A DNA stretch of 64,000 nucleotides from Oscillospiraceae bacterium CM (lineage in GTDB: Bacteria; Bacillota; Clostridia; Oscillospirales; Oscillospiraceae), in NCBI GenBank assembly GCA_022870705.1, contig CP072107.1, positions 928,501 to 992,500 on the forward strand. The letters run 5' to 3'. A program made the position numbers and the translations under genes. Below are positions 24,708 to 33,342 of the stretch, piece by piece. The first letter of the stretch is position 1. The number at the start of each line of letters is the position of its first letter. The notes under the pieces were generated by a model that saw only the letters and a program-made list of their open reading frames with translations, did not search any database and was not told where the DNA came from.

Positions 24708-25946
24708 GTGAACGCGCCGCGCGTCATTCTTCACAGCGATTTAAACAGCTTTTACGCCTCGGTGGAGATCATGCTCGACCCCAGCCTGCGCGGCAAGGCC
24801 GTCGCTGTCTGCGGGTCGACGGAGGATCGCCACGGGATCGTGCTGGCCAAGTCGGAAAAAGCAAAAAAAGCCGGTATCAAAACCGGCATGGTCAACTGGG
24901 AGGCCAAGCGCCTGTGCCCGGAGCTCATCGTCCTGCGCCCGAATTTTGAGCAGTATCTGAAATACTCTAAGCTGACGCGGGATATTTATGCCCGCTTTAC
25001 CGATAAAGTCGAGCCGTTCGGCATGGACGAGTGCTGGCTCGACCTGACGGGCTGCCGGGCTTCCTCCGGCGCGGAAACAGCCGAAACGATCCGCCGGACC
25101 GTCTCGACGGAACTGGGGATGACGGTGAGCATCGGCGTGTCGTTTAATAAAATCTTCGCCAAGCTCGGTAGCGACATGAAGAAGCCGGACGCCGTTACAG
25201 TGATCGGCCAAGAGGATTTCAAGGAAAAAGTTTGGCCGCTCCCGGCCTCGGAACTCATCTATGTCGGCCGGGCGACGACAAAAAAGCTCGCCGCCTACGG
25301 TATCCGCACGATTGGGGACATCGCCGGTGCCTCGCCGGACTTTTTAAAGCGCCTGCTTGGCGTTAACGGTGTGGCGCTCTGGACGTATGCCACAGGAAGT
25401 GACACGTCCCGCGTGATGCACGAAGACTTCGAGGTACCCATTAAATCTATCGGGCACGGGATCACCTGCACGGAAGACCTTTTGAGTGGGGAGGAAGTCT
25501 TTCTCGTGATGCTGCAGCTTGTGCAGGACGTCGGACGCAAGCTGCGCACAAACGATTTTCTCGCCCGCGGCGTCCAGATTACCGTGAAGGACAATAATCT
25601 GGCGTGGCGGCAGTATCAGGCGCCGCTGGACGTGCCGACGCAGAGCCCGCTGGAGCTGGCGCAAAAGGGGCGGTGGCTGTTTGAAAAAAATTACGACTGG
25701 CACCTGCCCGTCCGGGCGGTCACGATACGCGCCATCAACCTTATCCCGAGGTCTCAGCCGGTGCAGCTGCTTTTGTACGACGACCCCGTCCGCCGGGAAA
25801 AGCGAGAGCGGGTAGAGGCGGCGATGTACAATATCCGCGAGCGCTTCGGCAAGGGCGCCATTTATGCGGCCTGCCTGATGGAAAACCGTAAAATGCCCGG
25901 CCTCGGCGTTCACGAGGTCAACCTGCCGGGGATGATGTATATCTAA
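24708..25946 (+). CDS. Y-family DNA polymerase (DinB/UmuC type)
   Basis: A 412-residue translesion polymerase. The GTG at 24708 is seven bases after GGGAGGTG. Catalytic acids are Asp11 (HSDLNSFYASVE) and Asp107-Glu108 (GMDECWLD). The thumb helix-hairpin-helix region is near 180-225 and the little finger occupies 240-380; QLLLYDD near 350 may contact the sliding clamp. It is divergent from an XRE-ImmA/IrrE unit rather than carrying a recognisable LexA box, which suggests damage control by repressor cleavage of the ImmA type. Confidence 0.92.
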   Translation: MNAPRVILHSDLNSFYASVEIMLDPSLRGKAVAVCGSTEDRHGIVLAKSEKAKKAGIKTGMVNWEAKRLCPELIVLRPNFEQYLKYSKLTRDIYARFTDKVEPFGMDECWLDLTGCRASSGAETAETIRRTVSTELGMTVSIGVSFNKIFAKLGSDMKKPDAVTVIGQEDFKEKVWPLPASELIYVGRATTKKLAAYGIRTIGDIAGASPDFLKRLLGVNGVALWTYATGSDTSRVMHEDFEVPIKSIGHGITCTEDLLSGEEVFLVMLQLVQDVGRKLRTNDFLARGVQITVKDNNLAWRQYQAPLDVPTQSPLELAQKGRWLFEKNYDWHLPVRAVTIRAINLIPRSQPVQLLLYDDPVRREKRERVEAAMYNIRERFGKGAIYAACLMENRKMPGLGVHEVNLPGMMYI

Positions 25947-25950
25947 AGCA

Positions 25951-25976
25951 AGAGCGAGGCATGAACGCCTCGCTCT
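25951..25976. terminator. Hairpin between convergent polymerase and protease genes
   Basis: AGAGCGAGGC (25951-25960) pairs perfectly with GCCTCGCTCT (25967-25976), loop ATGAAC. Neither side has a good T-run, so termination is plausible but weak. Confidence 0.5.
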
Positions 25977-25981
25977 CGCTA

Positions 25982-27868
25982 CTAAATAGGGACAACAAAT
26001 ATGAGGACGCAATTAGAGCTATAAAATTCGCCGATGGAATAATACACATCCAAACCATAGGATGAATTCCTGAAGACGTATACTAAATCTCCGTAGTCAT
26101 CGTAGAAGGAAGAGAAATAGTGAAAACCATTGTCACTTAATAAATCAAAATAGCCGTCAATGGCATAATGACTGTCTACCGTTAAATCGGAAATTCGATA
26201 GGCGAAAAATTCCGAATCGGTGCTGGGGTCATAATTTTGATAATATGGCGCGCAATTGACGTAAGCCCCATAGTCCGGCGCAGGATAGTACCCCGAATAA
26301 TAAGCGGTGGAAGTTCCGCTGCCGACAACAGTAACATTTATTGACGTTGTTGCCAGCGCGTTATCATTTTCATCCAGCAGGCCGATTATAACCGCTGTGC
26401 TTCCCGGTGCAAGACCGGTAAATGTAAGCGGAATCGAATTACCAGACCAATCCCCCCAGGCACATGCTACGATAGAGTAATTTCCTATTTGATAGGCGAT
26501 AGAGTCAAAATTCCCGGAGCTGGCGGTCAGCGTCACGGTTGTTTTGGAGCCCTTATTAATTGTAACGGCAGCGGGCGAAGCCGTTACTTTCAGCGCTGAC
26601 GTTGACGAGGCGACCGTCGATAACGGCACGGTCGACGTTTGCTTCATGTTATTAACCAAATTGATCGGTACGGCCAGGTTCAGATTTTGCCCGTCTTCAT
26701 ACCCACCGCTTGTGACGCCGATGACCTCACCGGCGGTGTTGATCAGCGCGCCGCCGCTGCTGCCGTGTGAGATGGACGCGTCAATCATAATATAACTGAC
26801 GCCGTCAATGAGGTGTGCGGCGTTTGTGATCGTCCCCTTAGAAAACGTCTGATCCACGCCAAGCGGGTAGCCGATGGCATAAATCGTCGACCCTGTGGCA
26901 GCAGTATCGGAATTGCCCAAATTCAGGTATGGAAAACCGGACCCGCTGATCTGCAATAACGCCAGATCATTGGTTTCACTATAATCATATACGCCGGAGA
27001 CGTTGTAAATACCGCCATCTTTCGTGACGATTTTCGCGGAGGAGGCTCTGCTGATGACGTGAAAATTTGTCACGGCAAGGCCGGAACTGCTGATAAAAAA
27101 GCCGCTGGCGCACCCTGATACTTTACCTGTTGAATCATAAACTTCGATATAAAATACCGCAGGGCAACATAGTTTGGAAATTTCCGTCGCCGTCAGCTCG
27201 TTTTCCGTCAGCGTCAAAGACTGGCGGAAATCGGTGCTGGCCATACGCGTGACGATGGCTGCGACGGCATCGCGCGTGATGAAGCTGCCGGGGTAAAACG
27301 TCCCGGCGCTGTCGCTGCCGGCTAGGACGCCGGCACGGTAGAGCTTATAGACGGCGGGGCCATATGAATACGTGACGGAGACATCGGGGATGGCATTGTC
27401 GTCGATCTGGTTTTTGGCCATCAGTGCCTCGTCGGGGAGCGCGGCCGCCAGGATGACGGCAAAGTCGGCACGTGTGGCGTTGGCTTTGTAATTTGGATAT
27501 GATACCGGGATGATGTCGTTTGACAGCGCATAATCAACGTACGGCTGATACCAAGGCGAGCCGGACGGAAAATTCGCCGAGCCGGTATTGTAGATGCTGT
27601 GCAGGCAGGCGGCGAGCTTGATCGCCTCGGCGATCGTCAGGTTGTTGCCGGGCGAAAACGTTGTGGGGGAGGACCCGTTGACCAGGCCGTATTCATAAGC
27701 CGTCTGGACGTACGGGGCAAACCACTGATTTGATACGTCGGTAAATTGCCCGCTGCTATATGTATTGACTTTCGTAAAATTTGAGAGCGTTCCCGCGAGC
27801 ACCGTAACCGGCAAAATGGTTACGATGAGCAGTAATGACAGGATGATCGTTGCAACGCGCTTTTTCAT
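25982..27868 (-). CDS. SLH-anchored trypsin-like serine protease
   Basis: A 628-residue exported protein; ATG 27868 follows GGGGAGGG. After a signal peptide (1-25) come three S-layer-homology repeats (about 40-90, 100-150, 158-212), then an S1C-like protease with triad His270 (NFHVIS), Asp301 (NDLALL) and Ser371 (GSSGG). A beta-sandwich region (about 430-520) and a Tyr-rich C-terminal domain follow; the latter I do not recognise. SLH repeats would hold it on the pyruvylated wall polymer made by the CsaB operon at 46-54 kb. The C-terminal part is richer in AT than its surroundings. Confidence 0.9.
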   Translation of the reverse strand: MKKRVATIILSLLLIVTILPVTVLAGTLSNFTKVNTYSSGQFTDVSNQWFAPYVQTAYEYGLVNGSSPTTFSPGNNLTIAEAIKLAACLHSIYNTGSANFPSGSPWYQPYVDYALSNDIIPVSYPNYKANATRADFAVILAAALPDEALMAKNQIDDNAIPDVSVTYSYGPAVYKLYRAGVLAGSDSAGTFYPGSFITRDAVAAIVTRMASTDFRQSLTLTENELTATEISKLCCPAVFYIEVYDSTGKVSGCASGFFISSSGLAVTNFHVISRASSAKIVTKDGGIYNVSGVYDYSETNDLALLQISGSGFPYLNLGNSDTAATGSTIYAIGYPLGVDQTFSKGTITNAAHLIDGVSYIMIDASISHGSSGGALINTAGEVIGVTSGGYEDGQNLNLAVPINLVNNMKQTSTVPLSTVASSTSALKVTASPAAVTINKGSKTTVTLTASSGNFDSIAYQIGNYSIVACAWGDWSGNSIPLTFTGLAPGSTAVIIGLLDENDNALATTSINVTVVGSGTSTAYYSGYYPAPDYGAYVNCAPYYQNYDPSTDSEFFAYRISDLTVDSHYAIDGYFDLLSDNGFHYFSSFYDDYGDLVYVFRNSSYGLDVYYSIGEFYSSNCVLIFVVPI

Positions 27869-27921
27869 ATAGAACCCTCCCCAGATTCCAGAAGATAGCG
27901 TGTTTCCTATTAACATCCTAT

Positions 27922-27950
27922 ATTGTATATATATAGCATGGAAAATACAA
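27922..27950 (-). promoter_or_regulatory. Promoter of the SLH protease gene
   Basis: Minus strand TTGTAT (27950-27945), 17-base spacer, TACAAT (27927-27922), about 50 bases before the start codon. Confidence 0.7.
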
Positions 27951-27975
27951 GATATTTGTCGAAGTTTTTACAATT

Positions 27976-28638
27976 TTATAATATCAGCTCGAAATGATTC
28001 CGCTCAAACGTCAGAAGTCCCTCGTCGCGCATCCGGCCAAGCTCGGACGACATGGCGCTGCGGTCGATGGCGAGATAATCGGCCAGCTCCTGCCGGTTGA
28101 ATGGAATGTCAAAGGCGCTCCTGCCGACCTTTTCAGCCTCGGCGGAGAGATACGCCAAAAGTTTTTCGCGTGTTGTGCGCTTGGACATTTGCTCAATCTT
28201 CTGCATAAGCAGGATATTTTTGTTGGCAATGATCTGCAAGAGGTTGGCAATCAGCTGTGAGTGGAAGAGACAGGCCGACGAGCATGTTTTAATGATTTTG
28301 CGGCAATTTATGAGCATAATCTCGCACCGGTCGGCAGCAAGGACGCTGACGGCGATGCGCTCCGACTGAGCGCAGGAAAACGACTCGGCAAACAGGTCTC
28401 CCGCTTCCGCCTGAGATAGGATATCCTTCCGGCCCCAAAAGTCTTCCTTAATGATATGAATGCTGCCGCTCAAAATGATTCCGACTGTGAAGACGCTGTC
28501 GTCCGCTGAAAAAACAAATGTGTTTTTCTCGTACTGGCGGACGCTTGCTGACAGGCACGGCAGAATATTGTCAATATCGGCGTCGTCAATGCCCGCAAAG
28601 AGCGGGCATTTTTTTAATGTGGAGAGATACGGCGTCAT
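27976..28638 (-). CDS. Crp/Fnr-family regulator, HcpR-like
   Basis: A 220-residue regulator with an N-terminal cyclic-nucleotide-binding-like sensor fold (residues 10-130) and a C-terminal winged helix (TTREKLLAYL, FNRQELADYLAIDRSAMSSE). ATG 28638 follows CGGAGGAATTTTT. Cysteines are scattered (PCLS, FSCAQ, RCEIMLINC, KTCSSAC), but no Fnr-type N-terminal cluster is seen. It is divergent from the ferredoxin-hcp genes, as HcpR-type regulators usually are, and likely senses nitrosative or redox stress, possibly through haem; that is inference. Confidence 0.85.
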   Translation of the reverse strand: MTPYLSTLKKCPLFAGIDDADIDNILPCLSASVRQYEKNTFVFSADDSVFTVGIILSGSIHIIKEDFWGRKDILSQAEAGDLFAESFSCAQSERIAVSVLAADRCEIMLINCRKIIKTCSSACLFHSQLIANLLQIIANKNILLMQKIEQMSKRTTREKLLAYLSAEAEKVGRSAFDIPFNRQELADYLAIDRSAMSSELGRMRDEGLLTFERNHFELIL

Positions 28639-28661
28639 AAAAATTCCTCCGAATATTTTAA

Positions 28662-28681
28662 TATGTTGTAAATGCAACATA
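28662..28681. promoter_or_regulatory. Crp/Fnr-type operator dyad
   Basis: TATGTTG-TAAATG-CAACATA is a perfect 7-bp-arm inverted repeat in the intergenic region between the regulator and the ferredoxin gene. A second dyad, GCCTAT/ATAGGC, lies at 28690-28710. The spacing of the first dyad fits a Crp-fold dimer. Confidence 0.7.
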
Positions 28682-28736
28682 CACGGTGAGCCTATTGTAG
28701 TACGATAGGCACAAGAAATCAAGGAGGTGCACGGTG

Positions 28737-29438
28737 ATGATCCGTAAAATCATAAAGATCGACGAAGAAAAATGCAACGGCTGCGGCATCTGCGCGCAGG
28801 CCTGCCACGAGGGCGCCATCCAGATGATCGGCGGGAAGGCACGGCTGACCCGCGAGGATTACTGCGACGGGCTCGGAGACTGTCTGCCCGGCTGTCCGAC
28901 GGGCGCCATTACTTTTGAAGAGCGCGAGGCACCGGCGTACGACCACGCGGCCGTGATGGCGGCCAAAGGCGACAAGACCGAGAAAGCGCCGCTGCCGTGC
29001 GGCTGCCCGGGTTCGCAGGCGAAATCGCTGGCAAGGGCGGTGCAAGCGCCGGCTCAAACCACTGCTGCCGAGAGCGAACTGACGCAATGGCCCGTTCAGA
29101 TCAAGCTCGTGCCCATAAACGCGCCGTATTTTGACAATGCCAATCTGCTCATTGCGGCCGACTGCACGGCTTTTGCCTATGGGGACTTCCACAAAAAGTT
29201 TATCCGAAACCATGTGACGCTGATCGGCTGCCCAAAGCTCGACGAGGGCGACTATGCTGAGAAGCTCACGGAGATTATAAGGCGTAACAATATCAAAAGC
29301 GTTACGGTTGTCCGAATGGAAGTGCCGTGCTGCGGCGGGATTGAAAACGCCGTCAAAAAGGCGCTTCAAAACAGCGGGAAGTTTATTCCATGGTCTGTCG
29401 TTGTCATCTCAACGGATGGGAAGATTTTAGAAGGTTAA
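28737..29438 (+). CDS. 4Fe-4S ferredoxin-domain protein, hcp partner
   Basis: A 233-residue protein; ATG 28737 is seven bases after AAGGAGGTG. Residues 13-23 hold CNGCGICAQAC and a second set CDGLGDCLPGC follows near 45-56, enough for two [4Fe-4S] clusters. A conserved C-terminal domain (PCCGGIENAVKKALQNS) is typical of ferredoxins encoded with hybrid cluster protein in anaerobes. It probably passes electrons to Hcp. The hcp gene lies 129 bases downstream, beyond a type B repeat. Confidence 0.88.
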   Translation: MIRKIIKIDEEKCNGCGICAQACHEGAIQMIGGKARLTREDYCDGLGDCLPGCPTGAITFEEREAPAYDHAAVMAAKGDKTEKAPLPCGCPGSQAKSLARAVQAPAQTTAAESELTQWPVQIKLVPINAPYFDNANLLIAADCTAFAYGDFHKKFIRNHVTLIGCPKLDEGDYAEKLTEIIRRNNIKSVTVVRMEVPCCGGIENAVKKALQNSGKFIPWSVVVISTDGKILEG

Positions 29439-29444
29439 ATCTCA

Positions 29445-29492
29445 TCCCACCCACCGCCCAAAAAGGTATAGGGGCCCGGCCCTTATGACCCC
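29445..29492. repeat. Type B intergenic palindromic repeat (copy 2)
   Basis: CATCCCACCCACCGCCC head, then GTATAGGGGCCCGGCCCTTATGACCCC. It begins about six bases after the ferredoxin stop codon. Loop sequence differs from copy 1 and the hairpin has a mismatch. Confidence 0.7.
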
Positions 29493-29567
29493 GTTCAATT
29501 ACGAAACCGGGGCAACGCCCCATTAAAAATAAAAAATTATAGTTAAATTATTAGGAGGAACAAAAAA

Positions 29568-31145
29568 ATGAGCATGTTTTGTTTTCAGTGTGAGCAGACG
29601 GCGGGCGGCAAGGCCTGTACCGGTAAAATCGGCGTCTGCGGCAAACCGGAGGACGTCGCCAATCTGCAAGACGATTTAACGCGGGAACTCATCGCACTGG
29701 CTGTTGCCTACAGCGGCAAAAAGCCGACGCGTCAGGCTGTCAACGTTATGATGGAAGGGCTTTTCACAACCGTCACAAATGTTAACTTCGACGCCGACTC
29801 CATCGCATCGCTTACAAGCCGCGCGGCGGCTGAGAAAAAAGCCGCCAACCCGAACCTTCAGCTTGACTGCGGCGCACCGGGCGAGCCGCTCCGCCTGTGG
29901 AGCGTTGACGAGGATATCCGGTCGTTAAAGTCGCTCATCCTGCTTGGCCTGCGCGGCGTTGCCGCTTACGCCTACCACGCTCTCGCGCTCGGCTATCAGG
30001 ACGACGATGTCGACCAGATGCTCTTTAAAGGCCTTGAAGCCATCAGCAAGACGGATGCCACAATGAACGACCTGTTGCCTGTCGTAATGGAAGTCGGCAA
30101 TATTAACCTCAAATGCATGGAGCTCCTTGACCGCGCCAATACCGATACGTACGGCACACCCGCGCCGACGACTGTACCACTGTCGGTTGAAAAAGGCCCC
30201 TTTATTGTTATCTCCGGCCACGACCTGCACGACCTTCAGCTGCTGTTAGAGCAGACGCAAGGGAAGGGCATCAATATTTACACGCACGGCGAGATGCTCC
30301 CGGCGCACGCGTATCCGAAGCTCAAGGCCTACAGCCATCTTAAGGGCAACTTCGGCACGGCCTGGCAGAATCAGCAGACAGAGTTTGACGCGCTGCCCGC
30401 GCCGGTGCTGTTTACGACAAACTGCCTCATGCCGCCCAAGGACAGTTACCGCGACCGCGTTTTCACAACAGCTGTTGTCGACTACCCCGGCCTCGTCCAC
30501 ATAGATGACAACAAGGACTTCACACCCGTCATCAATAAGGCGCTCGCGCTTGGCGGTTATCAGGAAGACAAAGAGATGACCGGCATCAACGGCGGCAAAA
30601 CCGTCATGACAGGCTTCGGCCACGGCACAGTGCTGTCCGTCGCCGGGACGGTCATTGACGCGGTCAAGGCCGGTGCGATCAAGCACTTCTTCCTCGTCGG
30701 CGGCTGCGACGGCGCAAAGCCCGGCCGTAACTACTACACCGAATTTGTCCAGAAAACACCGGCCGATACCGTCGTTCTGACGCTGGCCTGCGGCAAATAC
30801 CGCTTCAACGACCTCGATCTCGGGACACTCGGCGGTCTGCCGCGCCTGATGGACATGGGCCAGTGCAACGATGCCTACAGCGCTATCAAGGTTGCCGTTG
30901 CGCTCAGCGAGGCGTTCGGCTGCTCTGTCAACGAGCTGCCCTTAACGCTTGTGCTCTCCTGGTACGAGCAGAAGGCCGTCTGCATCCTCTTAACGCTTCT
31001 GGCACTCGGCATCAAAAACATCTACCTCGGGCCGACGCTCCCGGCCTTCGTCTCACCGAACGTTTTAAACTTCCTTGTTGAAAACTTCAACATCACGCCG
31101 GTTTCCACACCCGAAGCGGATCTGAAGAAGATTCTGAAGGCGTAA
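29568..31145 (+). CDS. hcp: Hydroxylamine reductase / hybrid cluster protein
   Basis: A 525-residue Hcp. The N-terminal cluster motif is Cys5, Cys8, Cys17 and Cys24 (CFQCEQTAGG, ACTGKIGVC). Further conserved segments are GHDLHDLQLLLEQT, YTHGEMLPAHAYP, FTTNCLMPP, GGCDGAKPGRNYY, LACGKYRFN and WYEQKAVCILLTLLALGI, which ligate the hybrid Fe-S-O cluster. Hcp removes nitric oxide or hydroxylamine in anaerobes. AGGAGG lies nine bases before the ATG. It is likely controlled by the Crp/Fnr regulator upstream. Confidence 0.97.
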   Translation: MSMFCFQCEQTAGGKACTGKIGVCGKPEDVANLQDDLTRELIALAVAYSGKKPTRQAVNVMMEGLFTTVTNVNFDADSIASLTSRAAAEKKAANPNLQLDCGAPGEPLRLWSVDEDIRSLKSLILLGLRGVAAYAYHALALGYQDDDVDQMLFKGLEAISKTDATMNDLLPVVMEVGNINLKCMELLDRANTDTYGTPAPTTVPLSVEKGPFIVISGHDLHDLQLLLEQTQGKGINIYTHGEMLPAHAYPKLKAYSHLKGNFGTAWQNQQTEFDALPAPVLFTTNCLMPPKDSYRDRVFTTAVVDYPGLVHIDDNKDFTPVINKALALGGYQEDKEMTGINGGKTVMTGFGHGTVLSVAGTVIDAVKAGAIKHFFLVGGCDGAKPGRNYYTEFVQKTPADTVVLTLACGKYRFNDLDLGTLGGLPRLMDMGQCNDAYSAIKVAVALSEAFGCSVNELPLTLVLSWYEQKAVCILLTLLALGIKNIYLGPTLPAFVSPNVLNFLVENFNITPVSTPEADLKKILKA

Positions 31146-31162
31146 CCTATTCGTCAAGACAC

Positions 31163-31199
31163 AAGAAGAGAGGAGCTGCATGGCAGCCCCTCTCTTCTT
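31163..31199. terminator. Long hairpin between convergent hcp and FapA-like genes
   Basis: AAGAAGAGAGG (31163-31173) pairs with CCTCTCTTCTT (31189-31199), an inner GCTGC/GCAGC extends it, loop ATG. A TATTATTT tract follows on the plus strand. Confidence 0.75.
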
Positions 31200-31209
31200 A
31201 TATTATTTG

Positions 31210-32646
31210 TCAGCGCGCCGAGCCGATGGCCACCTCGCCGTCACTGTAATAAAAGGAGGTGTTCATCAGATTACTTGACACGACATAGAGGGCAGAGCCG
31301 ATTGTCACAACGGTGCCCGGATAGGCTGTTCCAGTGCAGATGACCTTACCGTAGTTTCTGTTATACAGTGCGGCATTGAGGTCGTTGAGCTCGGCGACGG
31401 CGCTTTGAAGTGTCGCTGAAATCGTATTGTGGCTATAGGAAGCTTTCTGAAGCATCTGCTGTTTCTCTTCCGTCAATCGACCGACCTCCTCCAGCTGACG
31501 GAGAAGTTTTAAAAGCGGCTCTAAGCTTTGTAGCTGCTTTTCCAGATCGGGTATCATGTCGGAAAGGCTGCGCTGACGTTCAACGAGATCGGGGTCATTA
31601 CCAATCTGAAGCTTTGTTTTGATGCCTGATGATGATCCGAGTGTCCGGCACTCGATGTTTTGCATCACAATGCAGGTGCCGCCGATGATCTTCGAGATGA
31701 CGCCTTCTGTTTTCAGGCTTTTCTTGGAGCGAACGGTGCTGTTGAGAATGTATTCGGCCCGAATATCACCGCTGGCATAAACGCTGCAATTTTCAACGAA
31801 GCGGCATTTCATGTTTCCTTTGCACTCAATGGAACTGCCAAGTGCGCCGCCCTGCAAATTTAAATCACCGCCGGATTTGACCGTCGCCGATTCGACAATA
31901 CCGGCAACGGTGATAAACCCGCCCGCTTCGATGGTCAGGCCGGATGTCACCATGCCGCGAATGACGAGATTACCCGCGACCTTGATGTTGCCGGTCGAGG
32001 TGTCAACGTCCTGATTGAGTGTATACGTCTCGCCGACGGAGACCTTTTTGCCGTCAAACTCAAACTGGCCGTTAATTTTTGAGAGAATTTGGCTGCCGTC
32101 TTGACTCCATTCCGTATTCGGCCCCAAGACGATGGGTGCCGGTTTGCCGGGCTTTTGGCGGACGACCTGTCCTGTTACTGTCAGTCCGGGGGTCCCATCA
32201 ATCGGTGGCGTGACTTTGCCAAGAATCTGACCAGCGCGGACATTTTCGATCAGGCCGAGGTCATAATAGTCAACCCGGCCGTTTTCTAGCATTTTTGGCT
32301 TGCCCCTGTTTTCCGTTCTGACGGCAAACGTCACCGTGCCGTCAACGCCGTCAATCGGCTCTGTGCCGGTTGCCACAACGACTTCCGTATCGTATCGAGG
32401 ATTCTCGGCAAGAGAATCAATGGCCTGCCAGTCAATATTGGTCGTCACGCCCTGTCGGGCAAGCGCCGCTTTCAGTGTCTCCGCCGTCAAAAGGCGGCCG
32501 CCACCGGCAGGGGCTGTTAAAATAAAACCGGCAGACATCGCGCTGTTTTTGATAATAACGCTGACGGCAGCGTCTTTTGGCGGCGTTTTGTCAGCGGGCT
32601 CGGTGCCTGTTATGTTGGCGTTTGCTGGCTGTCCATGCATCGGCAT
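31210..32646 (-). CDS. FapA (DUF342) family protein
   Basis: A 478-residue protein; ATG 32646 is six bases after GGAGGG. The first 160 residues form the FapA N-terminal region; the middle (about 200-360) is a right-handed parallel beta-helix with repeated gly-rich strands (GNLVIRGMV, GGFITVAGIVESATVKSGGD); a coiled coil (about 375-440) follows. The family is called flagellar assembly protein A, but no flagellar gene is in the window; polymerising bactofilin-like behaviour is an alternative. It shares a transcript with the HD-domain gene. Confidence 0.85.
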   Translation of the reverse strand: MPMHGQPANANITGTEPADKTPPKDAAVSVIIKNSAMSAGFILTAPAGGGRLLTAETLKAALARQGVTTNIDWQAIDSLAENPRYDTEVVVATGTEPIDGVDGTVTFAVRTENRGKPKMLENGRVDYYDLGLIENVRAGQILGKVTPPIDGTPGLTVTGQVVRQKPGKPAPIVLGPNTEWSQDGSQILSKINGQFEFDGKKVSVGETYTLNQDVDTSTGNIKVAGNLVIRGMVTSGLTIEAGGFITVAGIVESATVKSGGDLNLQGGALGSSIECKGNMKCRFVENCSVYASGDIRAEYILNSTVRSKKSLKTEGVISKIIGGTCIVMQNIECRTLGSSSGIKTKLQIGNDPDLVERQRSLSDMIPDLEKQLQSLEPLLKLLRQLEEVGRLTEEKQQMLQKASYSHNTISATLQSAVAELNDLNAALYNRNYGKVICTGTAYPGTVVTIGSALYVVSSNLMNTSFYYSDGEVAIGSAR

Positions 32647-32685
32647 GTCATCTCCCTCCTGCATAAGTCAATATAGTCTTGTTAT

Positions 32686-33180
32686 TTATGAATCAGGGCA
32701 CACGGCATTGAGGTAGTCTGTGCCGGACGGCGTGCGAAAAATTTTATTTTTGACCGCTGAAACAGCGGATGGCGTCATATCGTCTTCAATGGCGTTAACA
32801 ATAAAATCGGCTTCAATAAGAATCTGTAAATCCAAATCCTCAATCTGTCCGTATGTGTGGTGGTGGGCAATCAGCCAGGATACACGGTCGATCAGCGGCG
32901 CGGCATACCCAAGAGCAGACAGCATTTTCCGGGCTTCCGGGGGGCCCTCTGTCTCCTGATACGGCCCGGCTGCGCTCTGATACTTCAATTCGCTGTTTTT
33001 GATGCCGATATCGTGTGTCAGCGCGGCGACCTCCAGAATCAGCTGCGTCTGCGCGTCGAGGCCTTCCTTCTCGCCGATCGCCTTGGCAAAACCGTAAACT
33101 TTTAAAAAGTGGCCGATTCGTCTGGCGTCACCCGCATAATAGCGGATCATCGCGTCGAGCACAGCGCCTGTTTCCGGCAT
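32686..33180 (-). CDS. HD-domain phosphohydrolase
   Basis: A 164-residue HD-superfamily protein. The metal site is visible as ALTHDIG (His-Asp pair) and AHHHTYG; the first His lies in IGHFLKVYGFA. The family hydrolyses phosphate esters of nucleotides or signalling molecules; substrate not predictable. ATG 33180 follows AAAGGCGGTGC. It is 39 bases upstream of the FapA-like gene. Confidence 0.82.
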   Translation of the reverse strand: MPETGAVLDAMIRYYAGDARRIGHFLKVYGFAKAIGEKEGLDAQTQLILEVAALTHDIGIKNSELKYQSAAGPYQETEGPPEARKMLSALGYAAPLIDRVSWLIAHHHTYGQIEDLDLQILIEADFIVNAIEDDMTPSAVSAVKNKIFRTPSGTDYLNAVCPDS

Positions 33181-33243
33181 AAAAGCACCGCCTTTCGTCA
33201 TTCTGGTCCGATTAATATATTTATCGTTTTAAATAAGCAAAGC

Positions 33244-33261
33244 AATAGTACCGGTACTATT
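33244..33261. promoter_or_regulatory. Perfect 18-bp palindrome, candidate PadR operator
   Basis: AATAGTACCGGTACTATT lies between the divergent HD-domain gene and the PadR gene, upstream of likely promoter elements for both (CATAAT at 33286-33291 or TATAAT at 33313-33318 on the plus strand). PadR proteins commonly bind short AT-flanked palindromes near their own promoter. Confidence 0.6.
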
Positions 33262-33342
33262 TTATTGTAAATGTAAAAAAAGAGGCATAATTTGTGCCCG
33301 AGCTGTGTTTTATATAATAAGAACACATCAGGAGGGACGATT

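Noticed and set aside
25951-25976. Hairpin considered as a strong terminator for the polymerase gene.
   Set aside because: The stem is perfect but neither strand has a U-tract; listed only as a weak candidate.
29568-31145. hcp read as carbon monoxide dehydrogenase because of the Cys-rich N-terminus.
   Set aside because: The length, the N-terminal Cys spacing and the GGCDGAKPGRNYY and WYEQKAV segments are those of hybrid cluster protein.
31210-32646. FapA-like gene taken as evidence for motility.
   Set aside because: DUF342 proteins occur in non-flagellated bacteria, and no flagellar gene is nearby.
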